NCBI RefSeq assembly: GCF_900156655.1
Contig: NZ_FTOG01000002.1
Location: 310,001 to 374,000, forward strand
DNA: 64,000 nt
Direction: 5' to 3'
From: Rhodobacter aestuarii
GTDB lineage: Bacteria > Pseudomonadota > Alphaproteobacteria > Rhodobacterales > Rhodobacteraceae
The position numbers were made by a program, and so were the translations under genes. Position 1 is the stretch's first letter. Every line of letters starts with the position of its first letter. This document shows, piece after piece, positions 10,130-18,088 of the stretch. Under the pieces are notes generated by a model that worked only from the letters and a program-made list of their open reading frames with translations, had not been told where the DNA came from and searched no databases.

Positions 10130-10729
10130 ATGAACCTATTGCGTCTCGCCCTTGCGCCCGTTTTTGTCCTTGCTCTCGCCGCGCCTGCGCTGGCGGAGAA
10201 ACTGCCCTTGTCGGTGATTTCTGGTTATCTCAACGGGATCAAAACCGCTGAGACAGCCTTTACCCAGATCAACGCAGATGGGACGCGCGCGAAGGGCATG
10301 CTTTATATTCAGCGCCCCGGTCGGATGCGGTTCGAATATGCCGAAAATGACCTTCTGGTTCTGGCATCTGGCGGCCAAGTGGCGATTTTTGACCCGAAGT
10401 CGAACCAAGTGGCCGAGCAATATCCGCTCAAGCGCACGCCCCTGAACCTGATCTTGGCCGCGAAAGTGAACCTTGGGCAGGCGCGTATGGTGATTGGCCA
10501 TACCGAGGAAGATGGCGATACCGTCGTGGTCGCCCAAGACCCGGAACACCCTGAATACGGCACGATCCGCATGGTCTTTTCTGCCAATCCGGTCGCGCTC
10601 AAGCGCTGGACCATCACCGACCAAAGCGGTCAGCGCACCGCCGTGCTTTTGGACGGGCTGCAAGAGGGGGTGAAGATCGGCCCCTCCAAATTCTCGATTG
10701 TGTTCGAAACCGAACGGCGCAAGCGCTAA
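10130..10729 (+). CDS. lolA: Outer-membrane lipoprotein carrier protein LolA
   Basis: A 199-residue periplasmic carrier. The signal peptide is about residues 1-22 (Leu/Ala-rich, ending APALA before EKLP). The mature part shows the LolA/LolB fold pattern: the GTRAKGMLYIQRPGRMRFEY segment, DPKSNQVAEQYPL, and a late VALKRWTITDQ strand. LolA takes lipoproteins from LolCDE to the outer membrane; no lolB is seen, as is usual in alphaproteobacteria. Its TAA and that of the convergent lipoprotein gene lie in one 15-base palindrome, CGCTAA-AGC-TTAGCG (10724-10738). Confidence 0.92.
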   Translation: MNLLRLALAPVFVLALAAPALAEKLPLSVISGYLNGIKTAETAFTQINADGTRAKGMLYIQRPGRMRFEYAENDLLVLASGGQVAIFDPKSNQVAEQYPLKRTPLNLILAAKVNLGQARMVIGHTEEDGDTVVVAQDPEHPEYGTIRMVFSANPVALKRWTITDQSGQRTAVLLDGLQEGVKIGPSKFSIVFETERRKR

Positions 10730-10732
10730 AGC

Positions 10733-11308
10733 TTAGCGTCCGCAGCGGCTCAACTGTTCGCGATACATCTCAGCCCGCGCCTGCACTTTATCCGCAACGG
10801 CGAGAAGCCAGCCCTTCGACTGGTAGCTGCCACGCGCATAGCCCGTGCGCCCTTCGTGATAGGCAAGGTATTGAGCCCGCGCATCATATTTGGAAATGCC
10901 GAGCTTTTCTGACGACCCGTCCATATACCACCCCATGAAATCGGTCGCGTCCTGAATACGGGTACGCTTGGCGCCGTAGCGGCGGGTGTCGCGTTGGTAT
11001 TCCTCCCATGTGCCATCCAGCGCTTGGCTAAAGCCCCGTGCCGAGCTTTGCCGCCCGATCGGGATCACACCAAGCGCATAGCGATGCGGGGTTTTCGCAT
11101 TCGCCACGAAGCGCGATTCTTGGTGGATCGTCGCCATCTGCACATGCACAGGCACGCCCCAGCGCGCCTCTGTGCGTTTCATCGCCGAATAATAGGAGGG
11201 TTTTTCGCGCACCAAGAGGCAAGCGTTATCAAGGTTGCGCGGCGCTTGGGACGCCCCCCCGCATGACCCCAGAATCAAGATGGAGGCCAACAACAGGTAT
11301 TTTTTCAT
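10733..11308 (-). CDS. Lysozyme-fold (transglycosylase SLT) lipoprotein
   Basis: A 191-residue putative lipoprotein. The N-terminus is MKKYLLLASILILGSCGG: a hydrophobic signal with lipobox LGSC, Cys16 being the predicted lipid-attachment site. The body has a lysozyme/SLT-like core: ATIHQESRF with the presumed catalytic Glu, ARGFSQALDGTW in place of the usual G-L-M-Q motif, ATDFMGWYM, and YLAYHEGRTGY. It probably cleaves or binds peptidoglycan in the envelope. Its ATG shares the palindrome CATG with an ATG on the other strand (11306-11309). Confidence 0.82.
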   Translation of the reverse strand: MKKYLLLASILILGSCGGASQAPRNLDNACLLVREKPSYYSAMKRTEARWGVPVHVQMATIHQESRFVANAKTPHRYALGVIPIGRQSSARGFSQALDGTWEEYQRDTRRYGAKRTRIQDATDFMGWYMDGSSEKLGISKYDARAQYLAYHEGRTGYARGSYQSKGWLLAVADKVQARAEMYREQLSRCGR

Positions 11309-11529
11309 GGCGAATCTGCCTGTATCTGCTCTGGTTCTTGCCGTTTCGGCATTGTTATGCCCAGTTTACGCAATTCCAGCGCCCGGCGAAAGAGAAACCG
11401 CTTCACGGCAGCGTCAGCGCCCAGAAAACGACTGTTTGGCGGGATTCGACAGTCTGTTTCCCCGGTGCGACCGGGCAAATGATGGACATCACGGATTTCA
11501 GGGTTTAGTTACCGAGGACGAGGGATGCC

Positions 11530-11856
11530 ATGCAGACGACGCTTGCAAAATATCATATCGGCCAGATCGTCCGGCACAAGAAACACCCGTTCCGGGGTGT
11601 GGTCTTTGATGTGGATGCGATCTTTTCCAACACCGAAGCTTGGTATGAGGCGATCCCAGAGGAAAGCCGCCCAGACAAGGACCAACCCTTCTACCATCTG
11701 CTCGCCGAAAACGACGAAAGCTATTACGTCGCTTATGTTTCCGAGCAAAATCTGGTGGCAGATTATTCGGGTGAGCCTGTGACTCACCCGGATCTGGAAG
11801 ACCTTTTTGGGGATTTCGAAGACGGGCGCTACCCGCTTCAATTCCAACTGAACTAA
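11530..11856 (+). CDS. hspQ: Heat shock protein HspQ
   Basis: A 108-residue member of the HspQ/YccV family. It matches along its length: AKYHIGQIVRHKKHPFRGVV, FDVDAIFSNTEAWYEAIP, PFYHLLAEN, and YVAYVSEQNL. HspQ binds hemimethylated DNA in vitro and acts as a specificity factor for Lon in enterobacteria; its role in alphaproteobacteria is not established. A GACGAGGGATGCC ribosome site lies just upstream. A sigma-32-type promoter was looked for in 11309-11529, but no convincing match was found. Convergent with the anti-sigma-type gene that follows. Confidence 0.93.
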   Translation: MQTTLAKYHIGQIVRHKKHPFRGVVFDVDAIFSNTEAWYEAIPEESRPDKDQPFYHLLAENDESYYVAYVSEQNLVADYSGEPVTHPDLEDLFGDFEDGRYPLQFQLN

Positions 11857-11862
11857 GCGCCC

Positions 11863-12360
11863 TTATTTCACCTGAACCGGAGGCAGCGGCAGGCGGAAAG
11901 CCAAAAGGTTGCGCCCGTTCGCGCGGTGGTAGCCCAGATCTTCGACCAGGTCATGGATCAGGAACCAACCAAAACCGCCCTCGGGAAGGTTTTCCGGTTC
12001 GGGACGATGCGTGTCATCGACCGAACGCGCCAAGCAGCTTGGCGGCAGTTCCACCCCGTCATCGCTGATTGAACAGCTTAAACCGCGATGGTCACGCACC
12101 AAAGACAGCGAAATCGTGCCATGCCCGGTTTCGCCATAGCCATGCTCGACGATGTTGTTGAGAACCTCTGCCAAAACCAGTTCCAGCGTCCCCGCCTCAT
12201 CCGGCGAAAGCTGGCGCAGGAATCGCGCCAAAGCGGTGCGCAACGCCGTCCGCACCGCGATTGGCGTGGCCGCAAAGGAATGATGAAAAATCTTCGCTTC
12301 AGGGCGGACGGGAGCTTGTTCGTTCCCGTTGGAGCCCGGTTGCGATCCGTCAGCCAACAT
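11863..12360 (-). CDS. ATP-binding anti-sigma regulatory factor (RsbW/SpoIIAB-like serine kinase)
   Basis: A 165-residue GHKL-fold protein. It has the N-box region LVLAEVLNNIVEHGYG and the G1/G2 regions DDGVELPP and GGFGWFLIHDLVEDLGY, typical of RsbW/SpoIIAB. Such proteins bind a sigma factor or other partner and phosphorylate an anti-anti-sigma factor. It overlaps the upstream STAS gene by 11 bases, so the two form a partner-switching pair. An in-frame extension to 12450 would run deep inside the STAS gene and lacks domain similarity. No sigma factor or PP2C phosphatase is nearby, so the output is unknown. Confidence 0.85.
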   Translation of the reverse strand: MLADGSQPGSNGNEQAPVRPEAKIFHHSFAATPIAVRTALRTALARFLRQLSPDEAGTLELVLAEVLNNIVEHGYGETGHGTISLSLVRDHRGLSCSISDDGVELPPSCLARSVDDTHRPEPENLPEGGFGWFLIHDLVEDLGYHRANGRNLLAFRLPLPPVQVK

Positions 12361-12697
12361 GGCGCAACCCCTTGCGCAGCGCCGCATCCACATCTTCATG
12401 CAGCGAAAAAACCGAATCCATCCGTGTGAGACGGAACACCTTTTCAACATTGGGGCGCAGGCCCGCGAGCTCGAGTTGCCGCTCTGGTGCCAGCGCTTTC
12501 ATCACGGCCACCACGGCGCCAAGGCCCGAACTGTCCAGAAACTCAACCTCAGAGAGGTCAAGCACCACTCGTTGAGCCGGCTGCATCGTCACCTCGCGCA
12601 TCCGGTCTTTGAACCGGATCGCAATGGCAGCGTCGAGCCGCTCTTCCTTGACCGAAACCACGAGGGCACCGCTCCTCGCTTCAGCGTAAAGATTCAT
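12350..12697 (-). CDS. STAS-domain anti-anti-sigma factor (RsbV/SpoIIAA-like)
   Basis: A 115-residue single STAS domain. VVLDLSEVEFLDSSGLGAVVA contains the DSSGLG motif, whose Ser is normally the site phosphorylated by the cognate RsbW-like kinase. In the unphosphorylated state such proteins sequester the kinase and free its partner. The gene is immediately upstream of, and overlaps, the kinase gene, so coupled translation and stoichiometric production are likely. Confidence 0.88.
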   Translation of the reverse strand: MNLYAEARSGALVVSVKEERLDAAIAIRFKDRMREVTMQPAQRVVLDLSEVEFLDSSGLGAVVAVMKALAPERQLELAGLRPNVEKVFRLTRMDSVFSLHEDVDAALRKGLRHVG

Positions 12698-12862
12698 CTT
12701 GCCTCTCCGGCGTCGAAACGTTTGGCTCAGCCTAAGAGCGAAAACTTACCAATCGGTATCCACCGGAAAGAATAGCGCCGCCGCGGCCGGATATTTCGCG
12801 ACGACAAACCCTTCACACGCTCAAGCCTTGACGGCACCGCCCCGCCGCGCCATGCGAGGGGC

Positions 12863-13516
12863 ATGAGCGAACATGCCTATGCCCCGCCCGATGAGCCGCC
12901 GCGCATTTTGCACGCCGATCACGAGATTCTCGTGGTTGATAAGCAATCGGGCCTTTTGTCCGTGCCGGGCAAAGGCGCGCACAAAGCCGATTGTCTGATC
13001 GAGCGGCTTAAGGGCGCCTTTCCGCAGGTGCTTTTGGTGCATCGGCTCGATGCCGACACCTCTGGCGTGATGGTCTTTGCGCTGACGCCCCATGCGCAAC
13101 GGCATTTGGGGCTGCAATTTGAACATCGGCAAACCAAGAAGCACTATCTTGCGCGGCTTTGGGGGCATTTGGAGCCGAAGACGGGCCGTGTTGATCTGCC
13201 GCTTTGTGTCGATTGGCCGAACCGCCCCCGCCAGCATGTAAACTACGAGATGGGCAAGCCCGCACAGACCGATTGGCGGGTGCTGCGCCATGACGAGGAT
13301 GGCACGACCCGCGTGCGGTTGACGCCGCTCACCGGGCGCAGCCATCAGTTGCGGGTGCATATGCTTTCGCTGGGGCATCCGATCTTGGGCGACCCGCTAT
13401 ATGCAGAGGGCGCGGCGCGGGACTTTCCGCGCCTTATGCTGCATGCAGAAAGTCTGCGCCTGCGCCACCCCGATGGTGGGCATCACATGACCTTCACCGC
13501 CCCCTGCCCGTTCTAA
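12863..13516 (+). CDS. RluA-family pseudouridine synthase
   Basis: A 217-residue enzyme of the RluA/RluC/RluD group. The catalytic Asp is in VHRLDADTSGV. ILVVDKQSGLLSVPGK precedes it, and LTGRSHQLRVHML and HPILGDPLY follow. There is no S4 domain. Length and motif spacing resemble RluA, which modifies 23S rRNA U746 and tRNA U32, but other members of the group cannot be excluded. The RNA target is inferred. It converges with the symporter gene 3 bases downstream. Confidence 0.85.
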   Translation: MSEHAYAPPDEPPRILHADHEILVVDKQSGLLSVPGKGAHKADCLIERLKGAFPQVLLVHRLDADTSGVMVFALTPHAQRHLGLQFEHRQTKKHYLARLWGHLEPKTGRVDLPLCVDWPNRPRQHVNYEMGKPAQTDWRVLRHDEDGTTRVRLTPLTGRSHQLRVHMLSLGHPILGDPLYAEGAARDFPRLMLHAESLRLRHPDGGHHMTFTAPCPF

Positions 13517-13519
13517 ACC

Positions 13520-14488
13520 TCACATCGACGCATTGCGTTGGGCGCGCTGCGAAACGAAGGCACAGATCAAAAGCTGGGTGATGTGATACATCATCGCGGG
13601 CAGCACGATGGCCCCCACCTCCGCCGCCGGAAAGAGCGCCGAGGCGATCGGAATGCCGGTGGCGATGCTTTTCGTCGAGCCGCAATAGAACAGCGCGGCG
13701 CGATCGGGGTAATCCATCCGGAAGCCACGGCCCGCCGCAATCATCAGCCCCATGCTGATCGCCAAAAAGATCAAGATCACAACCCAAAGCGTGAACAGTT
13801 TCGGCAGCGGCACGGTATCCCAAAGGCCGGTGCGGGTACCCGCGCTGAAGGCGGAATAGACGATCAGCAGAATTGAGCCGCGGTCAACGTAGAGCGTCAC
13901 CTTTTTGTGGCGCGCGATGAAGGCGCCAAGCCACGGGCGCAGCACTTGCCCAAGGATGAAGGGCAACAAAATCTGCGTGCCGATGCGCAGCACCGCATCC
14001 AGCCGCACCTCGCCGCCGCCCGTTTGCAGCATCACCGCAACCAATGCGGGCGTCAGTGCCACGCCAAGCAGGTTCGATGCAGAAGCCGCGCAGATCGCAC
14101 CGGGCACGTTGCCGCCTGCGATGCTGGTAAAAGCGATGGAGCTTTGCACGGTGGAGGGCAGCACGGCGAGGAACAGCACCCCAAGCGTGACCTGTGCGCC
14201 CAAAAGCGGCCCAAAGACCTGTGCAAAACCGAGCCCCAAGATCGGAAACATCGCGTAGGTGGCAATCAGCGTCAGCCCTTGCAAGCGCCAGTTCAAAAAG
14301 CCTGCGCGCACCGAGGACGGGTCCAGCTTGAGCCCGTAGAGCAAAAACAACAGCGACACCGCCCAATAGGTGACCTGCTTCAGCGTCGCGGCGGCAAAGC
14401 CCTGCGCCGGAATAATCACCCCCAAAATGACCATGCCGATCAACAAAAGCATGTAGGTGTCGATGCCCAGACGTCTAAGGAAGTGCAT
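13520..14488 (-). CDS. Bile acid:sodium symporter (BASS) family transporter
   Basis: A 322-residue inner-membrane protein with about ten hydrophobic helices. The family landmarks include the FLLYGLKLDPSSVR segment, PSTVQSSIAFTSIAGGN, and FYCGSTKSIATGIPIA near the C-terminus. It belongs to the group of YfeH/PSE-like BASS proteins that carry organic anions with sodium. The substrate cannot be inferred from neighbours. The ATG at 14488 is preceded on the minus strand by ACAGGAGAGACC; a longer frame to 14641 lacks similarity. Confidence 0.85.
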   Translation of the reverse strand: MHFLRRLGIDTYMLLLIGMVILGVIIPAQGFAAATLKQVTYWAVSLLFLLYGLKLDPSSVRAGFLNWRLQGLTLIATYAMFPILGLGFAQVFGPLLGAQVTLGVLFLAVLPSTVQSSIAFTSIAGGNVPGAICAASASNLLGVALTPALVAVMLQTGGGEVRLDAVLRIGTQILLPFILGQVLRPWLGAFIARHKKVTLYVDRGSILLIVYSAFSAGTRTGLWDTVPLPKLFTLWVVILIFLAISMGLMIAAGRGFRMDYPDRAALFYCGSTKSIATGIPIASALFPAAEVGAIVLPAMMYHITQLLICAFVSQRAQRNASM

Positions 14489-14516
14489 GGTCTCTCCTGT
14501 GGCTTTCAGGCCTTGC

Positions 14517-14553
14517 AGATATGACAAGACGGGCCCCCGATGGAAGGCCCGTC
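14517..14553 (-). terminator. Putative terminator downstream of bioY
   Basis: An 8-bp perfect stem (14528-14535 with 14546-14553) with a 10-base loop lies 27 bases after bioY. On the minus strand it is followed by TTGTCATATCT, a weak T tract. It may end the bio (or mad-bio) transcript. Confidence 0.5.
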
Positions 14554-14579
14554 CGAGACAGTCTCTTGCGCGTTTCGCG

Positions 14580-15152
14580 TTAGGCAGGCTGGCTCTGGCG
14601 GACCTCGATGATCGGATGGGCGCGCTTGACCGCCATCGCAATCACCCCGGTCAAGGCGGCCTTAATCAGATCGCCGGGAATAAAGGCGGCGGAACCGAAA
14701 AGCGCCGTCTTGAGCGGCAGGCTCGCATGCACCGCCAGCACCGGCACGCCAATCGCATAAAGCACGATGATCCCGCCGATCATCGCATGGGTGAAGGAGC
14801 CGATCACAGTCAGCTTACGCCAGCCCAGTTCATGCAGCAGCCCCACCACCCAAGCGGCGGGAATCCAGCCAAGCAAGAAGCCCACCGTCGGCCCAGCAAA
14901 GACCCCAAGCCCACCTCGGCCACCGGCCAAAATCGGCAGACCAATCGCCACCAGCGCCAACAGCAGCACCATCGACAGCGCGCCGCGCTTGGCCCCCAAG
15001 ATCGCGCCTGCCAGCATCGGCCCCATCGACTGCGCGGTAATCGGCACGCCCACCAACGGAATGGTGATTGGCGGAAACAGCGCAAGCGCAGCCGTGAGCG
15101 CCGCGAAAAGTGCGATATAGACAATATCGCGGGTCGAGAGGCTGGTGGACAT
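14580..15152 (-). CDS. bioY: Biotin transporter S component BioY
   Basis: A 190-residue membrane protein, the biotin-binding S component of an ECF transporter. It has about six hydrophobic helices, and the family segments TIPLVGVPITAQSMGPMLAGAILG, GPTVGFLLGWIPAAW and FIPGDLIKAALTG. The ATG at 15152 has GAAGGA nine bases upstream; an alternative ATG at 15161 forms an ATGA overlap with bioN but sits too close to that site. BioY can take up biotin alone at low rate and with high affinity with BioM and BioN. Confidence 0.93.
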   Translation of the reverse strand: MSTSLSTRDIVYIALFAALTAALALFPPITIPLVGVPITAQSMGPMLAGAILGAKRGALSMVLLLALVAIGLPILAGGRGGLGVFAGPTVGFLLGWIPAAWVVGLLHELGWRKLTVIGSFTHAMIGGIIVLYAIGVPVLAVHASLPLKTALFGSAAFIPGDLIKAALTGVIAMAVKRAHPIIEVRQSQPA

Positions 15153-15157
15153 AGCGA

Positions 15158-15814
15158 TCATTCCTTCACTGTTTTGAGCGCGGCCAGCGGGTTGAACCGG
15201 GCCCGGCGCTGGGGCTTTTCTTGAGGGCAATCGGGGTCGTCGTGCCCCGAGCGCGCCTCGATGGCATCAGCGATATCTTCGGCAGATTTGAGCACCCGCA
15301 CGATCAGCGGCAGCGCGAGCGCAAGGGGCGAGTTGCCAAGACCGCGTGCAGATTGTGCCTCGTGCACGCGCTCGGCTTCTTCGGCGATCACCGGCAAGAA
15401 GCGCAGCGCCAAAGAAAAGGCGAGGCTCACTTTGCCCGGATTCACGCCCAAAGGCGCAAGCGGTGTGAGCAGGCGTTCAACGGTGGCGATCAGATCTTCG
15501 GTGCGGGTGGTCAGCGTAACCAGCCCCGCCATCAGCACCAGCGTCGCGATCCGCGCGATCACCAGCGCGGCTTCGGTCCATGAAGCCATCAGCCCTTGGG
15601 CGAGAAACAGCACCACCAGCATCGGCAATAACGGGCGGAGTTGCTGCACCAAAGCGCCACGCCCTAACCGTGCCACCGGGAAAGCGAGCGCGACGAGGAG
15701 CAACAGATCAACCATCACCCGCCAGTCAGAGACCCAGATCACGGCGCTGCCCGCAGCGGCCAGCGCGGTGAGTTTGAGCCCCGCAGGCAAGCGATGCAGG
15801 ATCGAGCGGCTCAT
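15158..15814 (-). CDS. bioN: Energy-coupling factor transmembrane protein BioN (EcfT)
   Basis: A 218-residue T component with several N-terminal helices and a cytoplasmic helical hairpin carrying the two Ala-Arg signatures of EcfT proteins: SARGLGN (about residues 150-156) and EARSGH (about 188-193). These couple the ATPase to the S component. The start overlaps the end of bioM by 4 bases. Together with bioM and bioY this is the BioMNY system characterised in Rhodobacter capsulatus. Confidence 0.92.
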   Translation of the reverse strand: MSRSILHRLPAGLKLTALAAAGSAVIWVSDWRVMVDLLLLVALAFPVARLGRGALVQQLRPLLPMLVVLFLAQGLMASWTEAALVIARIATLVLMAGLVTLTTRTEDLIATVERLLTPLAPLGVNPGKVSLAFSLALRFLPVIAEEAERVHEAQSARGLGNSPLALALPLIVRVLKSAEDIADAIEARSGHDDPDCPQEKPQRRARFNPLAALKTVKE

Positions 15815-16572
15815 TGCATCCGCCTGACGTATTCAGACAGCGCTTTCGAGGGCACGTCATCGGCAATGATCCGGCCTTGATCAAAGACCAAAACGCGATC
15901 AAACGCCTCGATCAGCGGCAGGTCATGGGTGACCACAATCGCGGTTTGCGCCAGCGTATTAATGACTTGGCCCACCATGCGCGCATTGCGCAGATCCAAA
16001 AGCGTCGTTGGTTCGTCAAAAACCACATAGTCAGGCCGGGTGATCAACACACCAGCCAAGGCAAGCAGTTGCTTCTGCCCGCCGGAAAGCTTGTGGGCGG
16101 GGCGGTCGCGCAGGTGCTCGAGCCCATATCGGGCGAGAATTTCTTCCACGCGTTCGGCCCGCTCGTCGGCAGAAAGTTTCTGCCCTTTGAGCCCGAAGGC
16201 CACATCTTCCGCCACGGTGGGGAAGACGATCTGGTTGTCGGGGTTTTGGAACACAAAGCCGACTTTGCGGCGCACCGCCTTGGCAGCATTGGCCGTATCA
16301 TGGCCATCCACCGTTACGCGGCCGCGTTCGGGAACCAACAACCCATTGAGAAGTCTTGAAAAGGTACTTTTGCCGGAGCCATTCGCGCCAACAATCGCAA
16401 TGCGTCTTTCGGTGAGCGTTACGCTGACGTTGCGCAGCACCTCGGTGTCGCCAAACCGATGCGAGACCTCAGCGATCTCGATACCGGGGGCCGCAGGCAG
16501 CGAAGGGACGCTGACGCTGCCTGCGGCACCATGCAACCGGGGAAACATATGTCCAACACTTGAACGGATCAT
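15811..16572 (-). CDS. bioM: Biotin ECF transporter ATPase BioM
   Basis: An ABC ATPase of up to 253 residues. Walker A is GANGSGKST (62-70), the Q-loop is VFQNPDNQIV, which is characteristic of ECF/cobalt-type ATPases, the signature is LSGGQKQ, Walker B is YVVFDEPT, and VTHD supplies the switch His. It powers BioNY. The start is uncertain: ATG codons exist at 16572 and 16548 with no strong ribosome site for either, and the domain begins near residue 30. It starts 68 bases after madM with no convincing terminator between, so bioMNY may be read through from the mad operon. Confidence 0.9.
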   Translation of the reverse strand: MIRSSVGHMFPRLHGAAGSVSVPSLPAAPGIEIAEVSHRFGDTEVLRNVSVTLTERRIAIVGANGSGKSTFSRLLNGLLVPERGRVTVDGHDTANAAKAVRRKVGFVFQNPDNQIVFPTVAEDVAFGLKGQKLSADERAERVEEILARYGLEHLRDRPAHKLSGGQKQLLALAGVLITRPDYVVFDEPTTLLDLRNARMVGQVINTLAQTAIVVTHDLPLIEAFDRVLVFDQGRIIADDVPSKALSEYVRRMQ

Positions 16573-16640
16573 CTTGTCGGCCTAGTTCACATAAGGTTGC
16601 ATGATTTCAGATGTGTCTGTTTGTGAGCTCTTGCCGGAGA

Positions 16641-17405
16641 TCAGTTGCCAAACAGAGCAAGCAGGGCCATGTAGCCGACCGACGGCACCACGAGGCAGCC
16701 AAAGCCCGTGTAGAACGTCGCGGTCAGGGCACCATAAGGGACCAGTTTCGGGTCGGTCGCGGCCAGACCCGCGCTGACGCCGCTTGTGGTGCCCATCAGA
16801 CCACCGTACACAGCCGCCGCCGCCGGGTTATCAAGACCAGCAACTTTGGCGAGGAACGGGGTGAGGATCATCACGGCGATGGATTTCACCACACCAGCAG
16901 CCACCGAAAGCGCGATCACTTCCGAGGACGCACCGAGCGCAGCACCAGTCACCGGGCCGACGATGAAGGTCACGGTACCGCCACCGATGGTGGCCATGTC
17001 AACTGCACTGGTATAGCCGAAGGCATAGGCGGTCGCCGCACCAAGAACGGTCGCGATCACAACCGACACGACAAGGGCAACAGCCCCAGCGAGACCGGCT
17101 TTTTTCAGTTCTTCGAGCTTAACGCCGAAGGCCGTCGACACGATGGCGAAGTCGCGCAGCATGCCGCCACCCATCAGGGCAAAGCCCGAGAACAGCGTGA
17201 TGTCAGAGATACCTTTTTTCTCGCCGGTGATGGTGCCGCCGATGTAGGCGAGGATCAGACCGATGAGAATGGCGATCGCCGAACCGTGAATCCGGTTGTT
17301 GGTCATTTTGCCGAGCGCATAGGCCGCCCACATGATGATACCAACCGTGACGAACGCAGTGATAAGCGGAACCTTGTTCAGCGTGGTGTAAAGGATGTCG
17401 AGCAT
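16641..17405 (-). CDS. madM: Malonate transporter subunit MadM
   Basis: A 254-residue inner-membrane protein with many hydrophobic helices and small-residue-rich segments (GFALMGGGMLRDFAIV, TIGGGTVTFIVGPVTGA, YGGLMGTTSGVSAGLAA). With MadL it forms the two-component malonate carrier known from Malonomonas rubra, a sodium symporter there. It starts 6 bases after madL. It closes the mad gene set; bioM follows on the same strand. Confidence 0.92.
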   Translation of the reverse strand: MLDILYTTLNKVPLITAFVTVGIIMWAAYALGKMTNNRIHGSAIAILIGLILAYIGGTITGEKKGISDITLFSGFALMGGGMLRDFAIVSTAFGVKLEELKKAGLAGAVALVVSVVIATVLGAATAYAFGYTSAVDMATIGGGTVTFIVGPVTGAALGASSEVIALSVAAGVVKSIAVMILTPFLAKVAGLDNPAAAAVYGGLMGTTSGVSAGLAATDPKLVPYGALTATFYTGFGCLVVPSVGYMALLALFGN

Positions 17406-17411
17406 ATCTTG

Positions 17412-17792
17412 TTACTCCGCGAGCGAGGGTTCAGCCGATTTCGGGCTCAGAGCCGCAATCGGACGGATCAGCAAGAAGCCAGCAGCCACCGAGCCGAGAC
17501 CGGCGATGAAGGCCAGCGCGCCCGCGTTGAACGCCGCGACGACGTTTTGGCTGGCGGCCATGGCCACCACGATCGGGATATACATCGCCGCCCAGAACTT
17601 GATCCCGTCCTGCGCAAGTTTCGAGAATTTCTCGCGATCCATCAGGTAACGCGAGACAACAACCAAAAGCAGCATGGCGATACCCACGCCACCCACGTCG
17701 GAATTCAGGCCGACGAGCCAACCGATCGTGCGACCGATGAAAGTCCCTACGAGCATGCAGCCACCCATCAGGGCGACACCATAAATAAGCAT
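17412..17792 (-). CDS. madL: Malonate transporter subunit MadL
   Basis: A 126-residue membrane protein with about four hydrophobic helices, including GVALMGGCMLVGTFIGRTIGWLVG and GGVGIAMLLLVV segments typical of MadL. It partners with MadM for malonate uptake. A strong GGAGGA ribosome site precedes the ATG. The 62-base gap upstream holds a perfect 9-bp stem-loop. Confidence 0.92.
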   Translation of the reverse strand: MLIYGVALMGGCMLVGTFIGRTIGWLVGLNSDVGGVGIAMLLLVVVSRYLMDREKFSKLAQDGIKFWAAMYIPIVVAMAASQNVVAAFNAGALAFIAGLGSVAAGFLLIRPIAALSPKSAEPSLAE

Positions 17793-17819
17793 TTTCAGTC
17801 CTCCTTGATCTTGGAACCA

Positions 17820-17843
17820 TGGGGCGGCGACCCTGCCGCCCCA
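17820..17843 (-). promoter_or_regulatory. Intercistronic stem-loop between madF and madL
   Basis: Nine perfect base pairs (17820-17828 with 17835-17843, nearly all G-C) close a 6-base loop. No T tract follows on the minus strand, so it is not a normal terminator. It separates soluble-subunit genes from transporter genes and may act in mRNA processing or stability (inference). Confidence 0.6.
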
Positions 17844-17854
17844 CGGCAGATCGA

Positions 17855-18064
17855 TTATTCGATGGTCATGACAACCGCGCCCGGTTTCACCCGGTCGCCA
17901 ACTTGCACGGCAATCGATTTCACCACGCCGTCGCAGGGCGCCGGGGTGTTGTTTTTCATTTTCATCGCTTCGATCACGGCGACGTTTTGGCCTTTCGTCA
18001 CGGTCGCGCCTTCAGCGACTTCCAACGACACGATGACCGACGGCATCTTAACTTTCACATCCAT
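17855..18064 (-). CDS. madF: Malonate decarboxylase biotin carrier protein MadF
   Basis: A 69-residue single biotinyl domain. The EAMKM motif places the biotinylated lysine at Lys35, and the flanking strands (MDVKVKMPSV, DGVVKSIAVQVGDRV) make the usual half-barrel. It carries the carboxyl group from the MadC/MadD carboxyltransferase to the membrane decarboxylase MadB. There is no N-terminal extension, unlike acetyl-CoA carboxylase BCCP. Its presence shows that this is the biotin-dependent (Mad) and not the biotin-independent (Mdc) enzyme. A biotin ligase gene lies in the same operon. Confidence 0.93.
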   Translation of the reverse strand: MDVKVKMPSVIVSLEVAEGATVTKGQNVAVIEAMKMKNNTPAPCDGVVKSIAVQVGDRVKPGAVVMTIE

Positions 18065-18088
18065 AGCCTTCTCCTTTGCGGCATGATT

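Noticed and set aside
11307-11609. 101-codon plus-strand frame beginning with a signal-peptide-like stretch, before hspQ
   Set aside because: It overlaps hspQ by 80 bases in another frame, has a poor ribosome site and no similarity after the hydrophobic start. Conservation would be needed to revive it.
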